38,230 nt of DNA from Actinophytocola sp. (GTDB lineage: Bacteria; Actinomycetota; Actinomycetes; Mycobacteriales; Pseudonocardiaceae), in assembly GCA_009377395.1 (NCBI GenBank), contig WHUB01000040.1, positions 1 through 38,230 of the forward strand, given 5' to 3'. Position 1 is the stretch's first letter, and each line of letters begins with the position of its first letter. The translations under genes were made by a program, and so were the position numbers. Positions 1 through 7,781 of this stretch are shown here, one piece after another. The notes under the pieces were generated by a model, which made no database searches, had not been told where the DNA came from, and saw only the letters and a list, made by a program, of their open reading frames with translations.

Positions 1-26
1 TGGTCGAGTTCCGGTTTAACGTGTAG
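1..26 (+). CDS. possible 3' end of an upstream gene (partial)
   Basis: Read from base 3, the sequence gives VEFRFNV followed by TAG at 24-26. This alternating charged and hydrophobic tail could be the C-terminus of a protein starting outside the window. Only seven codons are visible, so no function can be given and chance is possible. Confidence 0.25.
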
Positions 27-46
27 CGCCCGTCCGCATCAAAATG

Positions 47-62
47 AGCACCAAATGGTGCT
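47..62. promoter_or_regulatory. palindromic operator of the vapBC operon
   Basis: AGCACCA (47-53) and TGGTGCT (56-62) are perfect inverted arms around AA. The palindrome overlaps a possible -10 hexamer TAATGT (62-67) and ends 24 nt before the vapB start. VapB antitoxins of the ribbon-helix-helix type usually repress their own operon through such palindromes, so this is the likely VapBC binding site. The assignment is inferred from position and symmetry. Confidence 0.55.
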
Positions 63-86
63 AATGTTGATGCAGGAGGTGGGAAT

Positions 87-287
87 GTGCGTACCACCGT
101 GACCTTGGACGATGCGCTGGTAGCGAAGGCGATCGCGCTGACCGGGAGGACGGAGAAGTCCGCTCTGGTGCGGGAAGGCCTTGAGGCCCTGGTCCAGCGC
201 GAGAGCGCCCACCGGCTCGCCAGGCTTGGCGGCAGTGACCCGGATGCCGAAGCGGCACGGCGAAGTCGTGAGCGGCCTGAGCCGTGA
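87..287 (+). CDS. vapB: VapB-like antitoxin
   Basis: 66-aa protein of the ribbon-helix-helix antitoxin class. The N-terminus (MRTTVTLDDALVAKA) has the beta-strand plus helix pattern used to bind DNA as a dimer. The middle (TEKSALVREGLEALVQRE) is the second helix, and the charged C-terminus probably wraps around and blocks the toxin. The GTG start at 87 is preceded by AGGAGG at 74-79; the ATG at 85 is in another frame. The stop overlaps the start of the toxin gene (GTGA, 284-287), the usual translational coupling in these pairs. The palindrome at 47-62 suggests autorepression. Family assignment rests on size, pattern and the PIN partner. Confidence 0.85.
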   Translation: MRTTVTLDDALVAKAIALTGRTEKSALVREGLEALVQRESAHRLARLGGSDPDAEAARRSRERPEP

Positions 288-655
288 TCCTGGTAGACAC
301 CTCGATCTGGGTTGACCATTTGCATCGGTCCGAACCGGAGCTGGTGGCTCTGCTCGACCGCTCGTTCGTCGTTCAACACCCGATGGTGATCGGCGAACTC
401 GCACTGGGGACATTGCGCGATCGGGGTACGTTCTTGGAATACCTCCGCGATCTTGCCGGTTTGCCGGTCGCGACACACGACGAAGTGCTGGCATTCGTCG
501 ACGCCAACAAGCTCTATGGACAGGGACTGAGCCTGGTTGACGCGCACTTGCTGGCCTCGGTCCGGCTGGTCCCCGAGGTGCGACTGTGGACCCGGGACAA
601 GCGTCTGCGTGCCGCGTCACGTGAGCTGGGAGTCGCGTTCGAGCCCGAGACGTGA
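284..655 (+). CDS. vapC: VapC-like PIN-domain ribonuclease toxin
   Basis: 123-aa PIN-domain protein, the toxin of a type II toxin-antitoxin pair. VapC toxins are Mg-dependent endoribonucleases that cut tRNA or rRNA when the antitoxin is degraded. The acidic residues expected for metal binding are all visible: D5 in ILVDTSIWVD, E38 in VIGELALG, D86 in LSLVDAHLLAS and D105 in WTRDKRL. The gene therefore looks intact. It starts at GTG 284, overlapping the antitoxin stop by 4 bp, and it ends in a hairpin shared with the convergent dehydratase gene. The RNA target cannot be read from the sequence. Confidence 0.9.
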   Translation: MILVDTSIWVDHLHRSEPELVALLDRSFVVQHPMVIGELALGTLRDRGTFLEYLRDLAGLPVATHDEVLAFVDANKLYGQGLSLVDAHLLASVRLVPEVRLWTRDKRLRAASRELGVAFEPET

Positions 656-662
656 CGTCTCG
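646..662. terminator. bidirectional hairpin between vapC and the dehydratase gene
   Basis: CGAGACGT (646-653) and ACGTCTCG (655-662) form a perfect 17-bp palindrome. As RNA it gives a 6-bp stem with a 5-nt loop. It contains the vapC stop and lies 4 bp from the stop of the convergent gene, so it can serve both strands. There is no T-tract. Confidence 0.45.
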
Positions 663-665
663 CCG

Positions 666-965
666 CTACAGCTCCGCGAGGACGGAGTCGATGCGGTCGA
701 TGAGTGCGACGTCGTTGCTGGTGATGCCGCCCTTGGAATGCGTGCTCACCGAGAACTTCAGCGTGCGCCACCGGATGTCGATATCAGGGTGATGGTCCAT
801 CTCCTCAGCGATCTCGGCGATCCGGTCGACGGCCTCGATGGCCTGCGGGAAGCTGGCCAGCTCGACCGTGCGGACGAACGCCGAGCCGGCCACATCCCAC
901 TGCGGCCTGCTCGCCTTGGCCTCTTCGATCTGATCATTCGCTAGCAGCTCAACCATGACACTCAT
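666..965 (-). CDS. pterin-4a-carbinolamine dehydratase
   Basis: 99-aa protein that dehydrates 4a-hydroxytetrahydropterin to quinonoid dihydropterin (EC 4.2.1.96) during recycling of the pterin cofactor of aromatic amino acid hydroxylases. The family motif is clear: EEMDHHPDIDIRW (H58, H59, P60, D61, W66) followed by STHSKGGIT, with H76 as the third histidine. The length matches the family. Start chosen at ATG 965 (MSVMVELL), with GGGTGG a short way upstream; an ATG three codons later is an alternative. The gene is divergent from the NUDIX gene, with 27 bp between starts. No hydroxylase gene is in view, so its partner is elsewhere or it has another role. Confidence 0.92.
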   Translation of the reverse strand: MSVMVELLANDQIEEAKASRPQWDVAGSAFVRTVELASFPQAIEAVDRIAEIAEEMDHHPDIDIRWRTLKFSVSTHSKGGITSNDVALIDRIDSVLAEL

Positions 966-992
966 CGTGCCATCCACCCGGCCCGCTCGCCC

Positions 993-1394
993 GTGAGCCG
1001 GAAGAAGGTAGTCGTCGGCGCGGCGATCGTGCGGGGTGGCGCACTGCTCGCCGCACAGCGCTCCTACCCGAGCCACCTCGCCGGGTATTGGGAACTGCCC
1101 GGCGGACAGGTCGAACCGGGAGAGCCCGAGCCCGACGCGCTGCGACGGGAGTGCCGCGAGGAACTCGGTGTCGACGTCCATATCGGACGTCGTGTCGGCG
1201 ACACCGAACTCCCCGGTGGCGCGCTGCTGCGGGTCTACGCCGCCACCCTCGCCGCCCCGTCCGCCGAGCCGGTCGCGCTGGAACACCGCTCGCTGCGCTG
1301 GGTGAGCCGCGACGCCCTGGACGACCTCGCATGGCTGCCTGCCGACCAGGTGCTGCTGCCGGAGCTGCACGCCCTCCTCGCGACCGGAAGTTAA
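993..1394 (+). CDS. NUDIX hydrolase (MutT-like)
   Basis: 133-aa NUDIX protein. These enzymes hydrolyse nucleoside diphosphates linked to another group; MutT-type members remove oxidised dGTP. The NUDIX box is complete: G38-x5-E44-x7-REC-REE-LGV (R52, E53, E56, E57, G59). The upstream strand VVVGAAIVRGGALLAAQRS and YWELPGG resemble MutT/NudG (CTP or 8-oxo-dGTP) members. The substrate is not proven. GTG start at 993. A YciI-like gene follows after 38 bp with its own probable promoter, so the two may not be co-transcribed. Confidence 0.9.
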   Translation: MSRKKVVVGAAIVRGGALLAAQRSYPSHLAGYWELPGGQVEPGEPEPDALRRECREELGVDVHIGRRVGDTELPGGALLRVYAATLAAPSAEPVALEHRSLRWVSRDALDDLAWLPADQVLLPELHALLATGS

Positions 1395-1420
1395 CAGGTT
1401 TCACGATGCGGAATCGGGCT

Positions 1421-1426
1421 TACCGT
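1421..1426 (+). promoter_or_regulatory. -10 hexamer TACCGT for a leaderless start at 1433
   Basis: TACCGT fits the actinobacterial TANNNT -10 consensus and is followed by exactly 6 nt before ATG 1433. The nearby GAGG (1428-1431) is only 1 nt from the ATG, too close to act as a Shine-Dalgarno, so a leaderless mRNA is likely. Confidence 0.5.
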
Positions 1427-1432
1427 TGAGGT

Positions 1433-1735
1433 ATGTACGTCGTCTTGAGCACCTACACCGCGCCCCTTGAAGAGATCGACTTCGTACTGCCGGACCACGC
1501 CGAGTGGCTCGCCAAGCACTACGAGGCCGGCGACTTCCTGCTGTCAGGCCGGCGAGAACCCCGCACCGGCGGCGTGATCATCGCGCGTGCGATGGCCCGG
1601 GGGAAGCTGGACGCGATCCTGGCGACGGATCCGTTCGCCTACAAACATCTGGTGCACTACGAGGTGATCGAGTTCTCCGCGACGCGTACCGCGAAGGAAC
1701 TGAACTGGATCAACGAAACCCTGGTCAACCAGTAA
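1433..1735 (+). CDS. YciI-like protein
   Basis: 100-aa protein of the YCII-related (dimeric alpha+beta barrel) family. The opening MYVVLSTYTAPLEEIDFVLPDHAEWL carries the family's conserved histidine (H22, after D21). FLLSGRREPRTGGVIIARA and DPFAYKHLVHYEVIEFSA match the later strands, with HYEVIEF as the typical end strand. Family members are small proteins of mostly unknown enzymatic role, some fused to or partnered with other enzymes. The mRNA is probably leaderless (TACCGT at 1421-1426), and the gene ends before a strong hairpin at 1748-1789. Confidence 0.85.
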   Translation: MYVVLSTYTAPLEEIDFVLPDHAEWLAKHYEAGDFLLSGRREPRTGGVIIARAMARGKLDAILATDPFAYKHLVHYEVIEFSATRTAKELNWINETLVNQ

Positions 1736-1747
1736 AAAGACCACACT

Positions 1748-1789
1748 CACCGGCGGCGTAGCGGCCCGCGATGGGCCACGCCGCCGGTG
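1748..1789 (+). terminator. strong intrinsic hairpin after the yciI-like gene
   Basis: CACCGGCGGCGT (1748-1759) pairs perfectly with ACGCCGCCGGTG (1778-1789). Inside the loop GGCCC (1763-1767) pairs with GGGCC (1773-1777), extending the structure after a 3-nt bulge. No T-run follows, as is common for actinobacterial terminators. Confidence 0.75.
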
Positions 1790-1796
1790 GCTCATG

Positions 1797-1820
1797 CCGT
1801 TGTGTGACGGGTCACAACGG
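1797..1820. promoter_or_regulatory. Crp/GlxR-like operator upstream of typA
   Basis: CCGTTGTG (1797-1804) and CACAACGG (1813-1820) are perfect 8-bp arms around 8 nt. The core at 1801-1816 matches TGTGA-N6-TCACA at 9 of 10 fixed positions, the Crp-family (Rv3676/GlxR) consensus. A possible -10 hexamer TATTCT lies at 1830-1835, so the site sits at the -35 region, where binding would affect typA transcription. Regulator identity is inferred. Confidence 0.45.
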
Positions 1821-1829
1821 GCCGCCGGG

Positions 1830-1835
1830 TATTCT
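1830..1835 (+). promoter_or_regulatory. probable -10 hexamer of typA (TATTCT)
   Basis: TATTCT fits the TANNNT -10 pattern 75 bp before the typA start. No good -35 is seen at 16-18 bp; that space holds the Crp-like palindrome instead, which would suit an activator-dependent promoter. Confidence 0.35.
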
Positions 1836-1909
1836 GGGTGGGACCACTCGCAGCTTCTTCCGAGCCGTGCGCGCGGTGGTCTCCCGATATACCCGACAGG
1901 AGTTCAGCC

Positions 1910-3820
1910 GTGCCCGCTGCCAGCGCGACCGCAACACCGACGCGAACCGACCTGCGCAACGTCGCCATCGTGGCGCACGTCGACCACGGCAAGACCACTT
2001 TGGTCGACGCCATGCTGCGGCAGTCCGGCGCGTTCAGCGCCCACGGCGACCCGGTTGACCGGATCATGGACTCCGGCGAGCTGGAGCGGGAAAAGGGCAT
2101 CACGATCCTGGCCAAGAACACCGCGATCCGCCGGAACACTGCCGACGGCCCGGTCACCATCAACGTCATCGACACCCCCGGCCACGCCGACTTCGGCGGT
2201 GAGGTCGAGCGTGGCCTCGCGATGGTCGACGGCGTGCTGCTGCTCGTCGACGCCAGCGAAGGTCCGCTGCCGCAGACCCGGTTCGTGCTGCGCAAGACCC
2301 TCGAAGCCGGGTTGCCGGTGGTGCTCGTCGTCAACAAGGTCGACCGGCCGGACGCTCGCATCTCCGCCGTCGTGGAGGAGACTCACGACTTGCTGCTCGA
2401 CCTCGCCTCCGACATCGAGGACGCCGACCACGACGCCATCCTCGACCTGCCGGTCGTCTACGCCTGCGCCCGCGACGGCAAGGCCAGCCTGACCCAGCCC
2501 GCCGACGGCGCCGAGCCCGACAACGACACGCTCGACCCGCTGTTCGACATCCTGTTCAGCCACGTGCCCGCGCCGAAGGCGGACCCGGACGCGCCGCTGC
2601 GCGCGCTGGTCACCAACCTCGACGCGTCCAGCTTCCTCGGCCGCATCGCACTGCTGCGCATCCACGCGGGCAGGCTGCGCAAGGGCCAGACGGTCGCCTG
2701 GCTGCGCGAGGACGGCAGCGTGGCCAACGTCCGCGTCTCGGAGCTGTTCGTCACCCAAGCGCTCGACCGGGTGCCCGTCGCCGAGGCCGCAGCCGGTGAT
2801 CTCGTCGCGATCGCCGGCAGCAGCGACATCACCATCGGCGACACGCTCGCCGACCCGGACGCGCCCGAGGCGCTGCCTCGGATCACCGTCGACGAGCCTG
2901 CGATCTCCATGGTCATCGGGGTCAACACCTCGCCGCTCGCCGGTCTCGGCGGCGGCGACAAGCTCACCGCCCGGCTCGTCAAGGCCCGGCTGGATCAGGA
3001 GCTGATCGGCAACGTCAGCGTTCGGGTGCTGCCGACCGAACGGCCCGACGCCTGGGAGGTGCACGGCCGGGGCGAGCTGGCGCTCGCGGTGCTGGTCGAG
3101 CAGATGCGCCGGGAGGGCTTCGAGCTCACCGTCGGCAAGCCGCAGGTCGTCACCCGCACCATCGACGGCACCCTGCATGAGCCGTTCGAGCGACTGACCC
3201 TCGACGTCCCCGAGGAGCACCTCGGCGCCGTCACCCAGCTGCTCGCCGCGCGCAAGGGCAAGATGGAGCACATGGGCGGTCACGGCACCGGCCGGATCAT
3301 GCTGGAGTTCGTGCTGCCGTCGCGTGGCCTGATCGGCTTCCGCGCCGACTTCCTCACTGAGACGCGCGGCGCGGGCATCGCCAACCACATCTTCGAGGGC
3401 TACTTCCCGTGGGCGGGCGAGATCCGCACCCGGCGCAGCGGCTCGCTCGTCGCCGACCGCAAGGGCCCGGTCACCACCTACGCGCTGTTGCAGCTCGCCG
3501 ACCGGGGCACCTTCTTCGTCGAGCCTGGTGCCGAGGTCTACGAGGGCATGGTCGTGGGGGAGAACCCGCGGGCCGAGGACCTCGACGTCAACATCACCAA
3601 AGAGAAGAAGCTCACCAACATGCGCTCGTCGACGGGGGACGAGCTGGAGCGGCTGGCCCGGCCCCGTACGCTCGGGCTCGAAGAGGCGCTCGAGTTCTGC
3701 GCCACGGACGAATGCGTCGAGGTCGCGCCGAAGGCGGTGCGGGTGCGCAAGGTGATATTGGACAGCCACACCCGCGCCAAGGAGCGGTCGAGGGCGAAGG
3801 CCAGGGACAACGTCGGCTGA
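1910..3820 (+). CDS. typA: translational GTPase TypA/BipA
   Basis: 636-aa ribosome-binding GTPase of the EF-G class, involved in ribosome assembly and stress or cold adaptation. G1 is AHVDHGKTTL (residues 22-31), a SGELEREKGITI switch I follows, and DTPGHADFGGEVER is G3. VVNKVDRPDAR is G4. Domains II and III come next, and the TypA-specific C-terminal part contains RGLIGFRADFLTETRGAG. GTG 1910 is chosen because AGGAG (1898-1902) lies 7 nt upstream and the protein then begins at the family's usual point; longer in-frame starts would run into the promoter. The next gene is the lpqW-like lipoprotein, the same order as M. tuberculosis Rv1165-Rv1166. Confidence 0.97.
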   Translation: MPAASATATPTRTDLRNVAIVAHVDHGKTTLVDAMLRQSGAFSAHGDPVDRIMDSGELEREKGITILAKNTAIRRNTADGPVTINVIDTPGHADFGGEVERGLAMVDGVLLLVDASEGPLPQTRFVLRKTLEAGLPVVLVVNKVDRPDARISAVVEETHDLLLDLASDIEDADHDAILDLPVVYACARDGKASLTQPADGAEPDNDTLDPLFDILFSHVPAPKADPDAPLRALVTNLDASSFLGRIALLRIHAGRLRKGQTVAWLREDGSVANVRVSELFVTQALDRVPVAEAAAGDLVAIAGSSDITIGDTLADPDAPEALPRITVDEPAISMVIGVNTSPLAGLGGGDKLTARLVKARLDQELIGNVSVRVLPTERPDAWEVHGRGELALAVLVEQMRREGFELTVGKPQVVTRTIDGTLHEPFERLTLDVPEEHLGAVTQLLAARKGKMEHMGGHGTGRIMLEFVLPSRGLIGFRADFLTETRGAGIANHIFEGYFPWAGEIRTRRSGSLVADRKGPVTTYALLQLADRGTFFVEPGAEVYEGMVVGENPRAEDLDVNITKEKKLTNMRSSTGDELERLARPRTLGLEEALEFCATDECVEVAPKAVRVRKVILDSHTRAKERSRAKARDNVG

Positions 3821-3862
3821 ACCTGCCCTGCACAGGAACGCACGGGGGAGGTGGGCGCCGCC

Positions 3863-5568
3863 ATGGCTGGTGGCCGCACGCGCTGGCTACTAGCGCTGGG
3901 CTGCACCACGGCACTGCTCGCCACCGCGTGCACCGCCGCGCCACCGGTGCCGGGTCCGCAACCGACCACGGCGATGCCGACGCCCCCGGCCGGTCCCGAC
4001 CAGATCGTGATCGGCGTCGACGCCATCTCCGGCGGCTACAACCCGCACACCGTCGCCGACCAGTCGCCGGTGACGCGTGCGCTCGCGCAGCTGCTGCTGC
4101 CATCGGTGTTCGTGCCCGGCGATGATGCTCGGCTCGAGCTGGACCGGACCGTCATGCGCTCGGCCCGCGTGACGTCGGCCCACCCGTTCACCGTCAGCTA
4201 CACGATCCGGCCGGACGCGTCCTGGTCGGACGGTGCCCCGATCGCGGCCGAGGACTTCATCTACCTCGCCGAGGAGATGCGCACCGAGCCCGGCACGCTC
4301 GACCCGGCCGGGTATCGGCTCATCTCGGACATCTCCGCCGACGACGCGGGCAAACGCGTCCAGGTGCGCTTCCGTGAGCGCTATCCGGGCTGGCGCACCC
4401 TGTTCCACCACCTGCTGCCTTCCCACCTGCTCAAGGACGTGCCCGGCGGCTGGCAAGGGGCGCTCGCGAGCAGCTTCCCCGCCTACGGCGGGCCGTTCGC
4501 GATCGGCACCGTCGACACCGCGCGCGGCGAGATTCTGTTGGAACGCAACGAGCGGTACTGGGAAAAGCCGGCCGCCGTCGACCAGCTGATACTGCGGCGT
4601 TCGGACAGCCGCGGCGTCATCGCGGCGCTGGGCGAGGACAACAACCAGTTCGCGCTGATCATGGCCAGCGGCCGGGATCAGGCCGCGCTGCGGCGGCTCG
4701 GCGACGGCCTCACGCTGCACACCGTGCCCAGTCCGGTCGTCGCCGAGGTGCTGCTGCGCCCGCTGACCGCCCCGCTCGCCAATGCCACCGTCCGCGCGGG
4801 CATCGCGGCGCTCATCGACCGGGACCGGCTCATCGCGGCGGGAACCGACGGCGGGCCGTCCAGTCAGCTGCGCGCGGGCGCGCAGCTGACCGCGCCGTCC
4901 GAGCCCGGCTACGCCGCGACGATCCCCGCCGCCGAGCGCGCGCCCGGCCGGCGCTGGCGGGGCGGCTGTTGCGCCAGGCCGGTTACCACAAGACGGCGGA
5001 CGGGTGGCGGCCCGAGCACGGCGGCAGGCTGCGGCTGGTGGTGGCCGCACCCGCCGAACAGCAGCCGTACGACGCCATGGCGCGCGAGCTGGTGCGCCAG
5101 CTGCGCTCGGCGGGCATCGCGGCCACGGTGGCGCTGCTGAAACCGCGGGCGCTGTTCGGCACCGACCCGGACGATCTCGACGCGGCAGACCGCGCCGGTG
5201 GGGTCGGCGCCGACATCGTGCTCGCGCCACGGCCCGTCGGGCCCGACCCCGCCTCCGCCTTCGCCTCCCGGTTCGCCTGCCGGAAGCGGGACGGCGGTGA
5301 GAACTCCAGCGCCGGGCCGGGCAACATCAGCGGCTACTGCGACGAGCGACTGAACCGATTCGGCCGGGCGGTGCTGACCGGCGATCGCACCTTCGCCGAT
5401 GTCCGAGGCGAGGCGGAGTCCGCGCTGTGGCGAGCCAACGTCACGATCCCGCTGTTCCAGCTCGCCGACACCCTCGCGGTCACCGACGCCGTTTCCGGCG
5501 TGACACCGGGCCCCGGGCCGGCCGGTCCGTTCGGGAACGCGGTCGACTGGATTCGCATCGATCGGTAA
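3863..5568 (+). pseudogene. lpqW: LpqW-like family 5 solute-binding lipoprotein, frameshifted
   Basis: The two halves of one protein lie in different frames. The first half (from 3863) has a lipoprotein signal (RTRWLLALGC...LLATAC) and the SBP_bac_5 N-terminal lobe (IVIGVDAISGGYNPHTVADQS, PDASWSDGAPIAAEDFIY). It stays in family sequence to about 4936. The second half begins near 4937 in the -1 frame (PALAGRLLRQAGYHKT...) and ends at 5568. At 4936-4943 lies GCGCGCGC followed by CCC; one GC unit less, or one extra C, would rejoin the frames. In mycobacteria LpqW lies next to typA and controls mannolipid (PIM/LM/LAM) synthesis rather than transport. GTG 3851 is an alternative start. The break may be a real mutation or an assembly error. 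Confidence 0.75.
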
Positions 5569-5675
5569 CACCCGAGACCGCCGTTTCAATTCTCATTCTG
5601 ACTTTTTCAGCAACACGGGTGACGCCGATCAGCGTGAACCGTTCAGTGGGGCCGCAACTCTTTCCTAATCCGCCT

Positions 5676-5737
5676 GTGACGTGCCAAGAGAAAGGTGAGG
5701 TAGACAAACTCGCCACTGGCGAGAATGGGCACGTCAC
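5676..5737. promoter_or_regulatory. nested inverted repeat, operator or leader structure
   Basis: GTGACGTGCC (5676-5685) and GGCACGTCAC (5728-5737) are perfect 10-bp arms. Between them CTCGCC (5709-5714) and GGCGAG (5718-5723) form a second perfect hairpin with a 3-nt loop. The structure lies about 30 bp upstream of the best promoter candidate of the transporter operon. It could be a two-site operator, or a terminator for the lpqW-like gene. Confidence 0.5.
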
Positions 5738-5764
5738 CCTTTGGTCACAATCCCACGAGATCAG

Positions 5765-5793
5765 CTGACGGCGTATGAATTCCTTTCTACGGT
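5765..5793 (+). promoter_or_regulatory. candidate promoter of the peptide transporter operon
   Basis: CTGACG (5765-5770) as -35 and TACGGT (5788-5793) as -10 are separated by 17 bp. Transcription would start near 5800, giving a leader of about 100 nt before the binding-protein gene. Confidence 0.4.
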
Positions 5794-5900
5794 GCTGCGT
5801 CAACACGCCATGTTCGGTTCTGGCATGGCGCGATGCCCTGGTGGCCAAAAAGCGGCGTCACTCGGGCGCATGTCTTCAGTGCTGAGGAGGGCACAGTCCA

Positions 5901-7688
5901 ATGAGGAGATCTCGAACAGCAGCGGTGCGTCTCGGCGTGCTGCTCGTCGGCGCCGCGCTGGCCGTGAGCGGATGCAGCGGTGGTGGCACCGGTGCCGGCA
6001 CGGCGGATGCGGGCAAGCCACAGCGCGGCGGCACGCTGCGGGTGATCGGTAGTGGCGATGTCGACCATATGGACACCGCCGCCGCGTACTACACGGTCTC
6101 GTTCTCGCTGCAACGGCTGTTCACCCGGCAGCTGTATGCCACCCCGAACAAGCCGGGACTGGACGCCCAGGAGACGCCGGTGCCCGACCTGGCGAGCGGG
6201 ATGCCGGAGGTCAGCGACGACCTCAAGACCTACACCATCAACCTCCGCGAGGGCGCGATGTGGGACACCAACCCACCGCGTCAGGTCACGGCGGAGGACG
6301 CGGTACTCGGCTTCAAGCGGCTGTGCAACCCGGTGCAGCCGAGCGGCGCCATCGCGTACTACACCGACACCATCGTCGGCATGAGCGAGTACTGCGACGC
6401 CTTCGCGAAGGTGCCGCCCAAGGTGCCGCAGATCAAGGAGTTCATCACCACGCATGACGTCGAAGGGATCAAGGCGGTCGACGAGCTCACGCTCGAGATC
6501 GAGCTGATCAAGCCGGCGAGCGACTTCCTCAACATTCTCGCGCTGCCGTTCTCCTCGCCCGCTCCGGAGGAGTATCTCGACTACCTCCCGGACGGCGCGG
6601 AGTTCCGCCAGAACCTGATCTCCGACGGGCCGTACTCGATCACGAGCTACAAGCCGGGCAAGCACATCATGCTCGAGCGCAACCCGGCGTGGGATGCCAG
6701 CACCGACCCGGTGCGCGAGGCGTACGTCGACAAGGTCGAGATCATGCAGGGCTTCCCGGACGCCTCCACCGCGCTGCAGCGCGTCCAGGCGGGCGAGGCG
6801 GATCTGTTCTGGGACCAGGTCGTGCCCGCGGCACAGCTCGCCGGGCTGCGGGTGAGCAAGGACTCCGGTCTGGTCATCGGACCGGACGCGTACTACTCCA
6901 TGAACCCGTATCTCGCGATCAACCTGCGCAGCCCGAACAACGACGGCGCGCTGAAGAACGTGAAGGTGCGCCAGGCGTTGCAGTACGCCGTCGACAAGGT
7001 CGCGGTCTCGCAGGTCTACGGCGGTCCGGCGATCTCGCAGCCGCTGGACCAGGCCGTCCCGGGCGGCAGTGGGGGCTTCATCGACGGCTACGACCCGTAC
7101 CCGACGCCGGGCGACGAGGGTGACCCGGCGAAGGCCAAGCAGTTGCTGAAGGAGGCGGGCTACGAGCCGGGCGAGATCACGCTGAAGATGCCGTTCCGGA
7201 CCAACAGCGTGCACCCGCAGGTCGGGCAGACGATTCAGGCCTCGCTCGCGAAGGCCGGCTTCGACGTGAAGCTCTTCCCGGTGCAGCCCGACCCGTTCTA
7301 CACCGAGTACCTGCAGAACCCGGACGCGGGCGCGCGTGGCGAGTGGGACATCGCCGGGCCGGGCTGGGTGCCGGACTGGGTCGGCAACAACGGCCGGTCG
7401 ATCATCTCGCCGCTGTACGACGGCAGGCACTACGGGCCGGGGTCGACCAACTACGGCGGCTACAACAGCGCCGCGGTGAACAACGGCATCGACGAGGCGC
7501 TGACCGCGGCCAGCCCCGACGAGGCAGAGCAGCTGTGGGAGACCGTGAACAAGCAGGTGATGGAGGACGCCGTCATCGTCCCGCTGGCTCAGCAGAAGGT
7601 CGCGGTGTACAAGTCCAGCCGGTTGGGCGGGTGCAACTTCATGTTCTTCAGCACCAACTGCGACTTCCCGAACGTCTGGGTCAGGTAG
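5901..7688 (+). CDS. oligopeptide ABC transporter substrate-binding lipoprotein
   Basis: 595-aa family 5 extracellular solute-binding protein (OppA/DppA-like). The signal peptide MRRSRTAAVRLGVLLVGAALAVSGC ends in the lipobox AVSGC, so it is anchored outside the membrane. RGGTLRVIGSGDVDHMDTA opens the mature domain, and VPDLASGMPEVSDDLKTYTINLREG plus VTAEDAVLGFKR are hallmark SBP_bac_5 segments. VKVRQALQYAVDKVAVSQVYGG marks the second lobe. ATG 5901 has GAGGAGG 10 nt upstream. It is the first gene of a transporter operon and is separated from the ATPases by an 18-bp hairpin, which should give more binding protein than transporter. Peptide specificity cannot be told. Confidence 0.93.
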   Translation: MRRSRTAAVRLGVLLVGAALAVSGCSGGGTGAGTADAGKPQRGGTLRVIGSGDVDHMDTAAAYYTVSFSLQRLFTRQLYATPNKPGLDAQETPVPDLASGMPEVSDDLKTYTINLREGAMWDTNPPRQVTAEDAVLGFKRLCNPVQPSGAIAYYTDTIVGMSEYCDAFAKVPPKVPQIKEFITTHDVEGIKAVDELTLEIELIKPASDFLNILALPFSSPAPEEYLDYLPDGAEFRQNLISDGPYSITSYKPGKHIMLERNPAWDASTDPVREAYVDKVEIMQGFPDASTALQRVQAGEADLFWDQVVPAAQLAGLRVSKDSGLVIGPDAYYSMNPYLAINLRSPNNDGALKNVKVRQALQYAVDKVAVSQVYGGPAISQPLDQAVPGGSGGFIDGYDPYPTPGDEGDPAKAKQLLKEAGYEPGEITLKMPFRTNSVHPQVGQTIQASLAKAGFDVKLFPVQPDPFYTEYLQNPDAGARGEWDIAGPGWVPDWVGNNGRSIISPLYDGRHYGPGSTNYGGYNSAAVNNGIDEALTAASPDEAEQLWETVNKQVMEDAVIVPLAQQKVAVYKSSRLGGCNFMFFSTNCDFPNVWVR

Positions 7689-7698
7689 CGAACCGGCA

Positions 7699-7738
7699 GC
7701 CCACCGGAGGGAGCGTCACCACGCTCCCTCCGGTGGGC
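7699..7738 (+). terminator. 18-bp hairpin between the binding protein and dppD
   Basis: The 18 bases at 7699-7716 (starting GCCCACCGG) are perfectly complementary to 7721-7738 (ending CCGGTGGGC), with a CACC loop. It starts 11 bp after the stop. It probably terminates most transcripts or protects the 3' end of the binding-protein mRNA, a known way to raise binding-protein levels in ABC operons. It also rules out an upstream start for dppD. Confidence 0.8.
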
Positions 7739-7781
7739 CTTGCCCTGCACGATGACGACCGGACGACCTCCGGGAGGACCA

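Larger units (their letters stand above)
5569..5900. other. 332-bp intergenic region before the peptide transporter operon
   Basis: No coding sequence is seen. Base composition is visibly more AT-rich than its surroundings. It contains a small palindrome TGAAC-C-GTTCA (5635-5645), a nested inverted repeat (5676-5737), a promoter candidate (5765-5793), a short hairpin GGCAT/ATGCC (5822-5837) and the Shine-Dalgarno GAGGAGG (5885-5891) of the next gene. Confidence 0.6.

Noticed and set aside
1992..3820. Long open frames antisense to typA and to most genes
   Set aside because: They are a by-product of high G+C codon bias; the sense frames carry the family motifs and the antisense ones are rich in R, A, G and P without domains.
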